From positions 26,104,001 to 26,168,000 of the forward strand of contig OX485806.1 in the NCBI GenBank assembly GCA_950295325.1: a stretch of DNA of 64,000 nt, written 5' to 3'. This DNA is from Polytrichum commune (lineage: Eukaryota; Streptophyta; Polytrichopsida; Polytrichales; Polytrichaceae). Position 1 is the first letter of the stretch. The number at the start of each line of letters is the position of its first letter. This document shows, in pieces, positions 20,398 through 31,215 of this stretch. Below the pieces are notes generated by a model. It searched no databases, was not told the origin of the DNA, and saw nothing but the letters and a program-made list of their open reading frames with translations. A program made the position numbers and the translations under genes.

Positions 20398-22531
20398 TCA
20401 AAGTTCAAGCACCTCATCTAGAAGAATCAACAAGTACAAAAGTGCGGATGGGCCTGTCTCGTCAAGCATGAGAGGCAAGTTGATGTGCTTTTGATGTTCC
20501 CTCAAGATGTCTCTAATTCTAGTTTCTTTCTCAACAAGGCTATCCGTTCCAGTAGTTGGTGTACCATCCACTCCGCAATACCTCACCAAGATATCATAGG
20601 CTCGACCTTTTTCTTCTGCGCTAGGTTTGTCCCTTTCTAACCATTTTGAAAATTTTGCATGAGGACCTACATCGACTTTGATTTCAAGGCCATGTTGAAT
20701 ACACATATTAATAGTGATCCATATCCAAAGTAAGCATTGGTGGATGGTCATGATGATGACATTAGGGATGTAGAATAGCAAAAGAAGTCCAAAGTGCAGT
20801 TTGCATACTATATGTCCAACATATATGTCAAATTTGCTTTCAAAAAGCTTTAATTGTGGCTCCACATATAAATTGCTTCTTCCTAGTCTGTAGGCGAGAG
20901 TTGCTTCAATGACGCAATCAACTGAAGGTATGTTTTGAATTGTGAAACTTTTCTTCAAAGACTTTGCAAACCCATATGCTTGAGAAACTGAATACACATA
21001 GGTCAATGCAATGCATTAGTTATCACAACAATAATAATACAAAACATTAAGTGAATGTCAAACAAGAGAACAAATTTATTAGAGTGGAACAAGGAAAATT
21101 AAAGGAGGACGGAATGGGGGACATTTTCATGTAAGGTGTGTGCCTATTGTGGGCACTTCCAACTATGTTGCCCTCCTTTACTGTTGGGTTTTCGTGTGAA
21201 TGTTGTCAACACGTTAGCAAATGTAAATTCAGAAGATTGGCACATAAAATATTACTATCGAATTTCACCGGCAGTAGCTTAGCAATCCTTACAAACGACA
21301 TATATACCTGAACTTATTTTGAATATACACCAGCTATACCATGCTTTCTCTTGATATATTTAAAAATTTTCATTTGTAGTGACAAGACATATATTCATTT
21401 CTTGTAGGGTCTCAATTATGTCAACAACTATGTGCTTAGGGTCAAAGACGTACCTTGAGAACCTCGGGGTGTTTCAGTGATGTCCACAAGAGCAAACCGC
21501 AAGAGTTGTATGTTGGTGGAGAGCACCGCCAAAGTCAACGCGACAGGAGGCACATACAACATGATTTGAAACAACACGTAGTCGTCTTGACAAGTGTTGC
21601 TGAGGAATATGTTGCATTCTATCACAATATTCCAAGCCAAGATAACGTTCAGAAACCCAACACTTTGGCCTACTGTTGTGTGCCAAGTTGGTTGGCCTTG
21701 CCCAGCCGCGAGGAACCATAATCTGCTCATGTGGTGTTTACGACTTCTTATATGATTGTTGTCTGATTGTTGTCCAAATCTTTCATTATTTCCTAAGAGC
21801 TCAGTACTATGTCTTGATGTCTGATTCTTCCATGCTTGGATCCAAAGAGATCGGTAGGTGATGGTTCTGTATATGGCAGAATGGAGTACCCATAATATGG
21901 TTAGGCACAGCATGGATATAGCTTCTGCACGTGCCACACCAGCGGTTGGGTCAGGGAGTTTGTTGGCAATTGGAGGGAATGTGATGCTGCGACACAGTGG
22001 TAACGCAGAAATTGACAGCAGGACCACCGGTCCAGCCTCGTAGACCAAGCCGATCCCATACTGAAAGCCCGAGAAAAAGTAGTAGAAGATCGCGATGTCC
22101 ATTGCGGCAACAATTGGGTACAAAATCGTGTCCACTAAGTCTGAGCTAAATATGAGTACGATGTAAGTCGAAGCCGCGTGCAAAGCCAATGCCCCTATTG
22201 CTGAGAACTTGCGCGTACCTCGTTCTGACATCCGTCCCAGCAGGTGAAGGAACCCGAAAACCAAAATGACGACAATGCCAATCCAGATCATGACAGCCTC
22301 CGTTTGAGACGCTCCTTGGGATAACAGCCCGAGGACGAGGTCCGTATTCACCTTCTTGTTATCGCATTGAATCGTGCAAGCAGCACGCATTATGGTCTGA
22401 AGGCTAGGGTCGAACAGAATCAAAAAAATTGCCAAGTCTGCGCAGTCTTTTGTCGTAGGTAGAGTTAAATTTCCATTATTGTCTAGAGATAAACAAAAAC
22501 GGCCTTGGCAGGATGGAAGCGCCATCCCCAT
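20398..22531 (-). CDS. Unrecognised multi-pass membrane protein, two exons
   Basis: Minus-strand gene with exon 1 at 22531-21454 and exon 2 at 20987-20398. The junction is strong: CAAG|GTACGT donor and TATTCAG|TTTC acceptor, phases agree (G+TT), and the 466-nt intron removal gives 555 residues. Exon 1 alone would read into a stop 26 nt past the donor. The protein has about seven hydrophobic spans in exon 1 (for example MIWIGIVVILVFGFLHLLG and ALTLAVLSTNIQLL) and two more early in exon 2, then a charged C-terminus (KFSKWLERDKPSAEEKG). The start is uncertain: the frame is open 13 codons further up to a GTG, and ATG at 22531 is the first methionine; an upstream exon is possible. No family is recognised. 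It is the only locus here not tied to a transposon. Confidence 0.65.
20988..21453 (-). other. Predicted intron of the membrane-protein gene
   Basis: 466 nt bounded by GTACGT at the donor and TATTCAG at the acceptor on the minus strand, with an AT-rich interior. It keeps the reading frame across the join. Confidence 0.7.
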
Positions 22532-22571
22532 ACTAAGTGCCCTTAATCTGCATGTCAAACATTCTTCCACT

Positions 22572-22890
22572 AATGAATATCAGACTAGCCAGATTCGATG
22601 GAAGTCTAAAACAATGTTTAGCGAATAACCACAGAACATTTCCGGTACAGACACTAGCAAAGTACTCCAAGCTTTAAATATCTTGAGGTAGATATTAATT
22701 GCATTGCCAGACTTACCTCTTGAGACACCACATGCCCATGCCAAACCTTGTCGTGAGACATGATTTCAAAGCTGTTGGTCACAACCCTAATCTGTTACAA
22801 GATCTACAAGCTGCCCCAAATAAATATGTAGTTGATAAATACATGGTAACACTTCTTAGCTTGATATACCACACTAGCTAGCAGACAAGG
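22572..22890. repeat. Local duplication, unit 1 (upstream of the membrane gene)
   Basis: Matches 23269-23543 at roughly 95 percent by eye. Unit 1 holds about 55 bp (about 22675-22728) missing from unit 2, including a minus-strand GTAAGT donor-like site. It directly abuts the 5' end of the membrane-protein gene, so it may contain promoter or leader sequence. Confidence 0.85.
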
Positions 22891-23268
22891 TCAATCGTGA
22901 CAGTCCGTTCACCTAGTTTTTTCCACATTGCCACATGTTTCCCTACTAGGTGGTTAATTTCCCAACGTTCCTTGTGATACACAATTGGAAAGATGCATGG
23001 GTAAGTACTCATCCATCGTGTGTTCGTTCAAGATCCAAAATATATATGTGGAGAGCTAGCAGCTAAATCTCAGAATGCAAGAAGGCCAACTGTGGCTAAT
23101 TCAATTACAGGGAACTTTTGGGCAATCTGGTGCATGGATGCAACTGGCTTGTAATTTCTCATGAAGTTCTAGTCAGCTACTTACCAGCTTATAGATACAA
23201 AGTCTTAGAAGGAGTGGAGCGCTTGAAGGTATAGCAAATCAGAACCAAAAAGTATTCTGTCTAGCATG

Positions 23269-23543
23269 AATGAATATCAGACTAGCCAGATTCGATGGAA
23301 GTCTGAAACAATGTGTAGCAAATAACCACGGAACATTTCCAGTACAGACACTAGCGAAGTACTCCAAGCTTGTCCACATGCCCATGCCAAACCTTGTCGT
23401 GAGACATGATTTCAAAGCCGTTGGTCACAACCCTAATCTGTTACAAGATCTACAAGCTGCCCCAAACTTTTGTAAATAAATATGCAGTTCATAATTACAT
23501 AGTAACACTTCCTAGCTTGACATACCACACTAGCTAGCAGACT
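23269..23543. repeat. Local duplication, unit 2
   Basis: Second copy of 22572-22890, in the same orientation. A shorter word, CAAATCAGAACCAAAAAGTA, occurs at both about 23236 and about 23550, on either side of unit 2, suggesting slippage or recombination at that repeat. Confidence 0.85.
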
Positions 23544-23829
23544 AGACAAGCAAATCAGAACCAAAAAGTATGTTGTCACAGCAGGAGCAACACTCTCTCA
23601 CCGAACACTCTGGCTTTCTCTGGGATTGCTAACCTGGTTGCTTCGGCTAATTAGCCTAACAACCGTCACAACTACTTATAAGTTATGGATGCCTTGAATC
23701 GTTGAGACTTCGTCTACACCTTTCATCAATGGAGGACGTTGTTCAAGTCTTCATATGCTTATAATAAAGTTGTGAAGTAGATATCTAACCCCTTTCTTTG
23801 AGAGATAATGCCGATATGTAATCCCTTTC

Positions 23830-24360
23830 TTTGAGTGATAATATATCTATGAGCTTATGGGCTTTAGATGTTTATAAGAATACAATCCCCCCTTGATATG
23901 TGTACAATGTATGTATAAGCTTATGTACTATAGATTCCTATAACAATACAGTCCACCCTCAGTATGTGTTATGCCGATAAGTATTAATTAAAATTGCATG
24001 TGTTGAGGAAAATTGCCTTCCCCCCCCCCCCAAAAAAAAAAATCCAAAAACTACATTAGTAAGTGTTATTTGTTAATTGTGAAGGAATTTATAAAAATTA
24101 TGCTCACCTCTTCAATGAGTTCATCTTGATAAGTGTTAATTTGGATGAAAGTGAGGCTATATGAAATTTGCAACTTAAATGAAATTGGCAAAAATCTTGA
24201 CCCTAGACCCTACTATCTTATTAGAAAAATTGGCACTGCAAAGAGTGAAATTGAGCCCTCTAGGAATGCACAGGAGTTCATCAATTATGACTTAGGATTT
24301 GATCTATATAATTCCCATAAACCTATTGAGGAGGAAATTAATAATAGGTATGCTTGATGA
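23830..24360 (+). mobile_element. Decayed pogo element sharing the TIR of 49674-52088
   Basis: CAGTCCACCCTC at 23949, preceded by TA, matches the terminal repeat of the pogo element at 49674-52088. Downstream, AQEFINYDLGFDL near 24268 resembles AEEFINYEAEFDL of that element's transposase C-terminus. The catalytic part is absent and no right terminal repeat was found. Just left (about 23835-23960) two about 75-bp units with AAGCTTATG and AATACARTCC repeat in tandem. Confidence 0.65.
24005..24045. repeat. C-run and A-run
   Basis: Homopolymer tract of about twelve C followed by about ten A, inside the decayed pogo relative. Confidence 0.9.
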
Positions 24361-25250
24361 AAGAGATGATGCAGTTGACCATGAACCCATTAAAGAAGTT
24401 GACAATGTGCAAATTGACGATGTGTTTTTTTGGGGGGCATAAATTCAAATTGATGATGTGGTGGTAGGTAGAGTAGGATTCGAGGATGCTTAAAGTGCAT
24501 TAGTAGACTTTTATTAAAGAATGTAAAAGATTTATTTTTTAACAATGGCCTAGGGTGTTACACCTCTCATCCAGAGTATTTGAACACTTCAAAAGAAAAT
24601 AGGATCCAAGCATGCATAATAATCTCATCAAACTACTACAAATTCAACCTTCCATTATGCTTCAATGTATGATGACATTCAAATCTTATGTATTTTTATC
24701 CTTAATTTATATATGTGATATTTTGTAAAATTCCAAAGTCGAATAAGTGTAATCCATGTAAATGTTACAAATTGTCTATGCTACCCCTCATAAGTTTTAA
24801 CATGTTAACACCACATAAGTGTTACAAGTTTTCTTGCTAATTTTAGGTTCAAATTGTCCAAAATAGACATCAACATGCTATAATAGAGTTGTCTCGTAAC
24901 ATTACTAAGCACCTACATGTTGGTCCCTTTCAAAGAAAGAAGCTGCATTTCAAAAACACTGATAATTTACAATTTATTTTGAAAAACTCATAGTACATAG
25001 TCTAGTGCTTCCCATAAACTTGGATTCCTAAAATTAAAGGAAATTTATGCTTATGTGATACATGGTCCCGCGGAATGCAACCAAGGAGCTATATTATGCT
25101 ATGTGCATTTTCACCTTGCATAATAAGAGTCTAACCACCTATTCTTGATTAGGACCCCATTGGGAATCTATAGGGTGCCATAATTTTGATAAGCTTGGGA
25201 TTGATTTTGTTGATTTCTTTTCATGGGTGGTTAAAATAAGGTTCCACATT
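24361..25250. other. No gene seen
   Basis: AT-rich sequence with short frames only and no recognised repeat or domain. Words near 24760-24830 (AAGTGTTACAAG, GTTAACACC) echo the pogo terminal region and may be its remnants. Confidence 0.45.
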
Positions 25251-25257
25251 TCACGGA

Positions 25258-25370
25258 TTCTAAGGATTAGTTTTCATGTAGGAATGCTTGCCCACCAAGT
25301 GGAATCTACATTTCCACTAGAATTTGGTGGGCGAAGCTGCCTACATGGAAACTAACCCTAAGCCTCCAAC
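25258..25370. repeat. Long imperfect hairpin
   Basis: Arms of about 45-50 nt (about 25258-25304 and about 25312-25370) pair with few mismatches. CTAAGGATTAGTTTTCATG on the left faces CTTAGGGTTAGTTTCCATG on the right, and CTTGCCCACCAA faces CTTCGCCCACCAA. The loop is short. The shape is like a MITE or a young microRNA-type precursor. No expression evidence can be seen. Confidence 0.75.
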
Positions 25371-27161
25371 TTCGGTTATGGTATCACAAGGGAATCGATT
25401 GTGCCATGACACATTCCCCTCATTTAGAGTGTTGATATGGGCGGTTATGGTAGACTCTAGACATTAGTAATGTGTTTAGGCCAACTTTAGCTTCAAAAAT
25501 TCATAGTAATTTCAATTTAAGGAATGAAATTACCGGAAAAAAATTTAGTCCTCCTAATTTCTATTTTCCTACATGGCAAAAATTTACACTGCCTTATAAT
25601 TCTCTTGATTTGGCGCAAAATTTGTTAAGTGGTCGGTTATGGGTGCATGTACTCCAGTGGTAGGGGCCCAACTCAATGAGGTGGGCGTCTAGCCCTGGCC
25701 TCTATGGCAGTGTTAAAATAATCCTTGTAATGCTTTATTAGACTGATTGAACATGTACAATGGAATGAGATACTTCTCTAAGAAATAAGACTGTATTTAT
25801 ACTCCAAATACTGATCTTATCTATACAAATTCCCTTATCTGTAATACAAGTTGGTGAGTGGAAGTAGATGATTCACTGCTTTGTGAGTGAAAATAGTAGT
25901 GCTGATAATTCTAGCTAGATAAATTCCTGGAGTGATAAATGTGTGCAATGCCAGAACATGAACTTGAGGTCAGTGATATAATTTAGTCACCTTTACAGAC
26001 ACCTATATTAAAACCCTCTAGAGTAGTACAGAGTCTACAGACCGGAAGAGTGGTGGGTATATATCTTCACAACACCTTCTATAGGGGAGGTTGAAAATGC
26101 TGATTATTCTGCACTATGTGCTACAAGGTTTCCAGAGGTGCCTTCATGAAGATGTCTGTGGATTTGAGGACGGGAATGGATCCCAACGGAAAGGTCTGCA
26201 AGACGCTAGGGTTGTCAATTCCAAATCATTCATTTCAATCAATGATCGGGAGAACCGGCAGTTAGTTACAAATGAACCAGTTGAGTCTAAGAAATAACCA
26301 GTTCAAGTTCAACACTGTAGGAAAATTACCGATCGTTTTAGAGGAATTTATTGAACATACCCCAATTTCATAAAGGAAAACCGGAGGATGTCAACATGTA
26401 ACCGGTTGGACTTGCAGCAAACACTAGGATCTCAACCAATTATGCTCAAAAATCTCCCCAATCACTGATTTGAATGACTGACTCTGGTTAGAATTAGTGA
26501 AGATTGATTCTATTCTGTGTGACTCTTTAGCAAATGAATGTGAGTCACATAATTGTCCTTCGACCAACACCATACTAATGATTGCAATCATCAGATCTGT
26601 CGTTCGACCTATTTGTCACTCATTTGTCACGGCTCACAACGATAATCAGATTCTGTCATTTTCAATTGAGCAATATGTCTACTGTACCAAATCAAATTTG
26701 TCGATGCAGGCCACACCAATGCTTTTCAGTGGTGAAGTTTAACCATAGAAGTGTCCTGGAGCATCCTATCAAATTGTTAACAGCTACTATGGTGAGGAGG
26801 AGGATGAACGATGTGGCATGTCAATCTAGAATTCGTGAACATTGAGAAATCCAGTTTGATTAATTGTTGTTTATCATATCGATACGCTTCTCATGAAATT
26901 AGAGGTCGAGCTGAGGCAGAGTTAAATACGACGAGTACGACACTAAAAATGGTAATCAGTGTCACCAATTCTGGTTGTCTTGCTCAATACTAATTGTAAA
27001 CTGCGGTATAGTGTCACCAACACTAACTAAATGTTAACCCAACATTATTTGTCATTCCTTGTAGATTTTTGTGGGGATTATAGATTTACGGTGCTGCAAT
27101 TATTCTCACTGATTTTTCATCCAAATTTAAAACCTTCGACCTACTACTTTTCTCTAGTATC
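25371..27161. other. No gene seen; one stray minisatellite unit
   Basis: Contains short frames up to about 87 codons in overlapping phases, none with a domain. A stray copy of the 67-bp repeat of 27511-27770 lies at about 26255-26345. Confidence 0.5.
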
Positions 27162-27492
27162 AACTACACTAAATAGGTAGATTAGTGTTGGAAACACTAA
27201 TAGTCGACGAAAACGCTAAATGTAAATTGTCTCTATAGTGTTAGAACACTAAATGTCAACTCTAACACTATTTGTACCAAGTAGTAACTTTAAATATTTA
27301 CATGAGCGCATTTAGTGTTAGATGATATTTTGTAAATCTTGGAATGAAGAATTGAAGGAAGAAGAATATGAGAACCTCATAAAAGGTATAATTTGTTCAA
27401 ACCCTATTCAAACACTAATTGTAATATCAGTTGAAAATTAGTGTTTTAGGTAACTATTGCATCTAACACTAATCTACCTATTTAGTGTAGTT
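27162..27492. mobile_element. Inverted-repeat segment rich in AACACTAA
   Basis: A perfect 28-bp inverted repeat (27162-27189 and 27465-27492) encloses about 275 bp. The motif CACTAA or its complement TTAGTG recurs about ten times from 26940 to 27490. The form suggests a MITE or the subterminal region of a CACTA-like element. No clear target duplication was found. Confidence 0.6.
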
Positions 27493-27494
27493 AT

Positions 27495-27770
27495 AGATGA
27501 ACCATAATATGAGTTTGAGAAATAACTAGTTGAGGTTTGGGACTTCAGGATGACTACTAGTTACAAATGAACTTGATGAGTTTGAGAAATAAGTAGTTAA
27601 GGTTTGAGACTTAAGGAAAATTACTACTTATAGATGAACGGGATGAGTTTGAGAAATTAGTGGTCGAGGTTTGAGAAATTAGAAAATTAACCATCACAAA
27701 TGAACCGAATGAGTTTGAAAAATAATTGGTTGAGGTTCATGACTTCAAAAAATTACCGATCCTTTTAGAC
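27495..27770 (+). repeat. Minisatellite, 67-bp unit, four copies
   Basis: The marker GAGTTTGAGAAAT (or a close variant) occurs at 27511, 27578, 27645 and 27711, giving periods of 67, 67 and 66. Each unit contains GAGGTTTGAGACTT and AAAATTAC words. Confidence 0.9.
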
Positions 27771-29744
27771 AAAGTTCAAAAGTTGGTATTGAAAACAATG
27801 CAAGATGAGTGGCAGTTTTGTTTGGATTTGTATTTGCATCCTGGACGGAGGCCACTTTTCATTCCCGGATGCAGATGCAGGAATGATCGGACTTGCTCTT
27901 AGAAAGTACTGCCTGTCATTTGTTTGTCTTTTGAAGGTCCTCGGGTCTCACAATGTCTAGATGACAACAGTAGTTAACGAGCCGCTAGGGGCCAAAGGCC
28001 CACCGCTGGTGGGAGAAGAAGTCTACAAGGAAGTTGGCAAAGCAGAGAGTTTGTTTGGGAAATAGGTAGTGATGCTTACACCAAAAGAATCATCAAGACA
28101 ACTACAAAACAATATGGAAGTGTTTGAATTTTGATGACCGACACCTAACATAGGGATGATTTAAACAATGTAAGCCATTGAAAGATGGCCTACAATAATC
28201 TCAATTAAGTTGTGTTTGGAAGTGTGCATATGGGAATTGCAGTTCGCACTTGTGGAGAATGTTTGGATTCAATGATATATTCTTGACCATTTTGCTCAAA
28301 TTAAGATACTCGATGCTGAATGTCCAATACACAAACGCACAAGTTCAAAATTTAAAAGGAAACAAGACGACATACGACTTGTTCGTGGACACCCTAGACT
28401 CTAAGTAGGCGATCGGATATACAAATTGACCTTTGTCTGTCAAGGAGAAGTCACTGGGAAAGGCTTGACACAGGAGCTGAACATAGATACGCTAAGATTG
28501 TTCAACCGGAGGATGCAAATAGTTGGTTACATAAGATGCCATGGTTGTTGATCACTGGCAAAGCATCTTTGAACACTCTACGATGATCAAATCTCACTTC
28601 AATCCAGGTAGGACAAGATGAATTTAAAAATAATCAGGGTTGATAACTCTTAGTTAGAAAGAGGGCACAACCACTTCACAATTTGAAAGATAATTACAGA
28701 ATTATTAGATGCTCACTTACTATTCATTCCATGAAGGGAAATAAAAAGATTAGCATGAGGATACTTGAACAGGTCTTGATAATCTACTTTCTAAAGACAA
28801 CCACCATTTGTAAAGGTATGCCAAGTAAACTGGATGAGAAGGTCCACATTTTATGGCTGGATGGTGTGTTAATCTACAAAGACCACTCTTACTAATGTGA
28901 CACACGAATCTAAATGCCACACTAAATCAGATGTATAGTGTAGTGTCCACTTTCAATCCTATGCGCACCAGCATAAACCTCTCAACAGCTTACCTCAGTA
29001 GCAAGGGCATTCAATAGGTGGGATGAGATAGGATCTGGAGAGAAGACTTCGGGCACAAAGCTGTCTAGATGACAGCAGTAGTTAATAATTTAAGGGATGA
29101 AGAGATACCAATGTTTCTACGCTTGCTAAGAACACCTTGTAATTCCTTTGGTTTTTCCTACTTTTTAGTTCATTGTTCACAGTTTAAAATAGGAAATGGA
29201 AAAGATAGCTGATGTGTGCATAGAGTCAGAAGCACTATAAGAAAGATATAACTAGGTGTAGCAAAGATTCCAAGGCAGCTTGCAATTCTTTTTAGGTCCT
29301 ATTTGAGAAGCATTACACAAAAAAAGGCATGGGCAATACTTTAAAAATGAAGCTAATTATGTACCAATTTCTTATGGTCAACATCACAGTCCTCCGGGCT
29401 GGGGATTCGTGGCACTCAAGTATTCTCATTAGTGAGAGTTCATTCATCTTTGCGGATGAGCTAAACAATTTTAGACATTACCTTACGTTGCCGGCTCCTT
29501 GTCCCAAGGGTTCCGCTAATACCAACCTTTAGTAGTTCCAAAATAATCCAAGCCTAATCTAATACTTAAGGCGATAATACAAAGGACTTAGACATAAAAA
29601 GCAATGCCTCATATGAAAGCAAGAGGGTGCATCATGGGTTGGCAACCCATCACTATTAGTCCGGATATTTTTATGAGTAAGTGGGTGCATCATGGGCTGC
29701 CAACCCATGACTACTCATCTGATTTTTTTTAATAGATTAGCAAG
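27771..29744. other. No gene seen
   Basis: Short frames only. The 23-base words at about 27956 and about 29064 (GTCTAGATGACARCAGTAGT) are direct repeats about 1.1 kb apart. Near 29630-29715 a GTGCATCATGGGYTG word is repeated with CCAACCCATSACTA. None of these was assigned to an element. Confidence 0.45.
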
Positions 29745-29940
29745 TCATTTTCTTAAGCCATTTAAGGCTCCTTGCCCTCTCACCCAAACATCTTTTTGTG
29801 AGCGGCTCTTTCCGAACACTTCGGGTTCTGCTCTCCCCTCTTGAGTATTTCTCTTACACTGTCACCTCACATTCTTTCTCATATCACTCTCCTTGCAGTT
29901 TTTTCCTCTAATATATTGTTTTGTGTCTTGTAGCAAATGT
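29745..29940 (+). repeat. Direct repeat, unit 1 (pyrimidine-rich)
   Basis: Matches 31021-31215 at about 75-80 percent by eye, starting AGCCATTTAAGGCTC and continuing through CTCTCCCCTCTT to ATTGTTTWGTGTCT. Pyrimidine-rich on the plus strand. The pair may be old LTR ends about 1.3 kb apart, but no coding sequence lies between. Confidence 0.7.
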
Positions 29941-31020
29941 TGGCCCTCATTTGTTTTGAAATCTTCCACTTGCATTTGGATTCATATTCTGAGGGTAATC
30001 ATATTCTGAGTATACCTTATCATTTTTGCTTTCATATTATCTTTAAAGCATAAAACAACAATATCTTATCCATAATGGTTATTTTTTGCACTTTCAGAGA
30101 TAAATATAAATTAAGATAATGTATAAAAGAAAAAAATAATAAATGAGTGTAAATGTTCATAAAATGACCAAAGTGAAACGATGAAGATAAAGGTATATAA
30201 TATATTCCAAATTTTTATATATATAAAGATAAATTTGATCTTTAAGACAATATAATATAATGTATAAATATATGATATTTTAATTGGAATTAGACTTGTG
30301 GGATAACATTATAGATGGGGTATATTTAAAAAATCCTAAGTTTTGACTATAATCTATCCGATGTATTGTAATAATTTATCATCATCACATATGATATTGT
30401 CTCTAAAATAATATGATGTATATTATATCTCTTCAAATAAATTATGTTATATTTCCTTCAACATATATATACTTAGATAATAGAAAAATGACAATGGTTA
30501 TTATTTTGAACTTATTTTTAGAGTTAACCAATTTATCATAAAATGATATGTCTTAGTTTTAAATTTTACAAATGTGTAAGCAATTACACCCGTGCAAAAT
30601 AAAAAAAGTTGTGAAAGAAATTTAAAAAATGGCTATGACGACACGTCATAACCACTTACCAAATATTGCACACATTGACAACTTGTAATATTTATCAATA
30701 TAGCCACGTGGAATCCAAGCCACATTATGGCCTTGGTGACAACTCATGAGGGGTTAAAAAATAGGCTTAGAGCATCAAAAACCACATCATGGCCCTTTGT
30801 TAATCAGTTGCTATTTACAAAATAGCTAGTATTTCATAATAGCTATGAGAGAACAAGGGGGTCTTACGTGCCAACTCATAGGTGTTTCACTAAAGTAAGC
30901 TCCATCCAAGCTTCTTGATGGATTCATCCGATTTTTGTTACCAGATGACTTTATTTGAGTGCCATGAATCCCCGGCCGTGTAGGGTTTACGGGTTAGGGA
31001 TTTAGGGTTTAGGGCATGCC
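29941..31020. other. AT-rich spacer with satellite-like monomer
   Basis: Positions 30013-30090 resemble one monomer of the tandem array at 33560-34285 (TATACCTTATCATTTT, TCATATTATCTTTAAA). A short telomere-like stretch occurs near 30980-31012. No gene seen. Confidence 0.5.
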
Positions 31021-31215
31021 ATTTTATTGAGCCATTTAAGGCTCTTTGCCCTCCCACCCTTTCATCTTTGTGTGAACAATTCTTCTCCAACCTCCCGGTT
31101 CTTCTCTCCCCTCTTTATTATTTCTCTTATACTCTCACCTTTGTCATATTCTTTCTCAAATCACTCACATTGTATTCATTTTTGCAAGGTATTGTTTAGT
31201 GTCTCTTAGCAATTG
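31021..31215 (+). repeat. Direct repeat, unit 2 (pyrimidine-rich)
   Basis: Second copy of 29745-29940 in the same orientation. An open frame over part of it is Ser/Leu-rich because of the pyrimidine bias and is not taken as coding. Confidence 0.7.

Noticed and set aside
22696-22729. Upstream exon for the membrane gene ending at a minus-strand GTAAGT donor (about 22720)
   Set aside because: The donor looks good, but no acceptor joins it in frame to the open reading frame from an ATG; left as a possibility only.
30975-31012. Telomere-like TTTAGGG words
   Set aside because: Only two or three imperfect units, too short for an interstitial telomere array.
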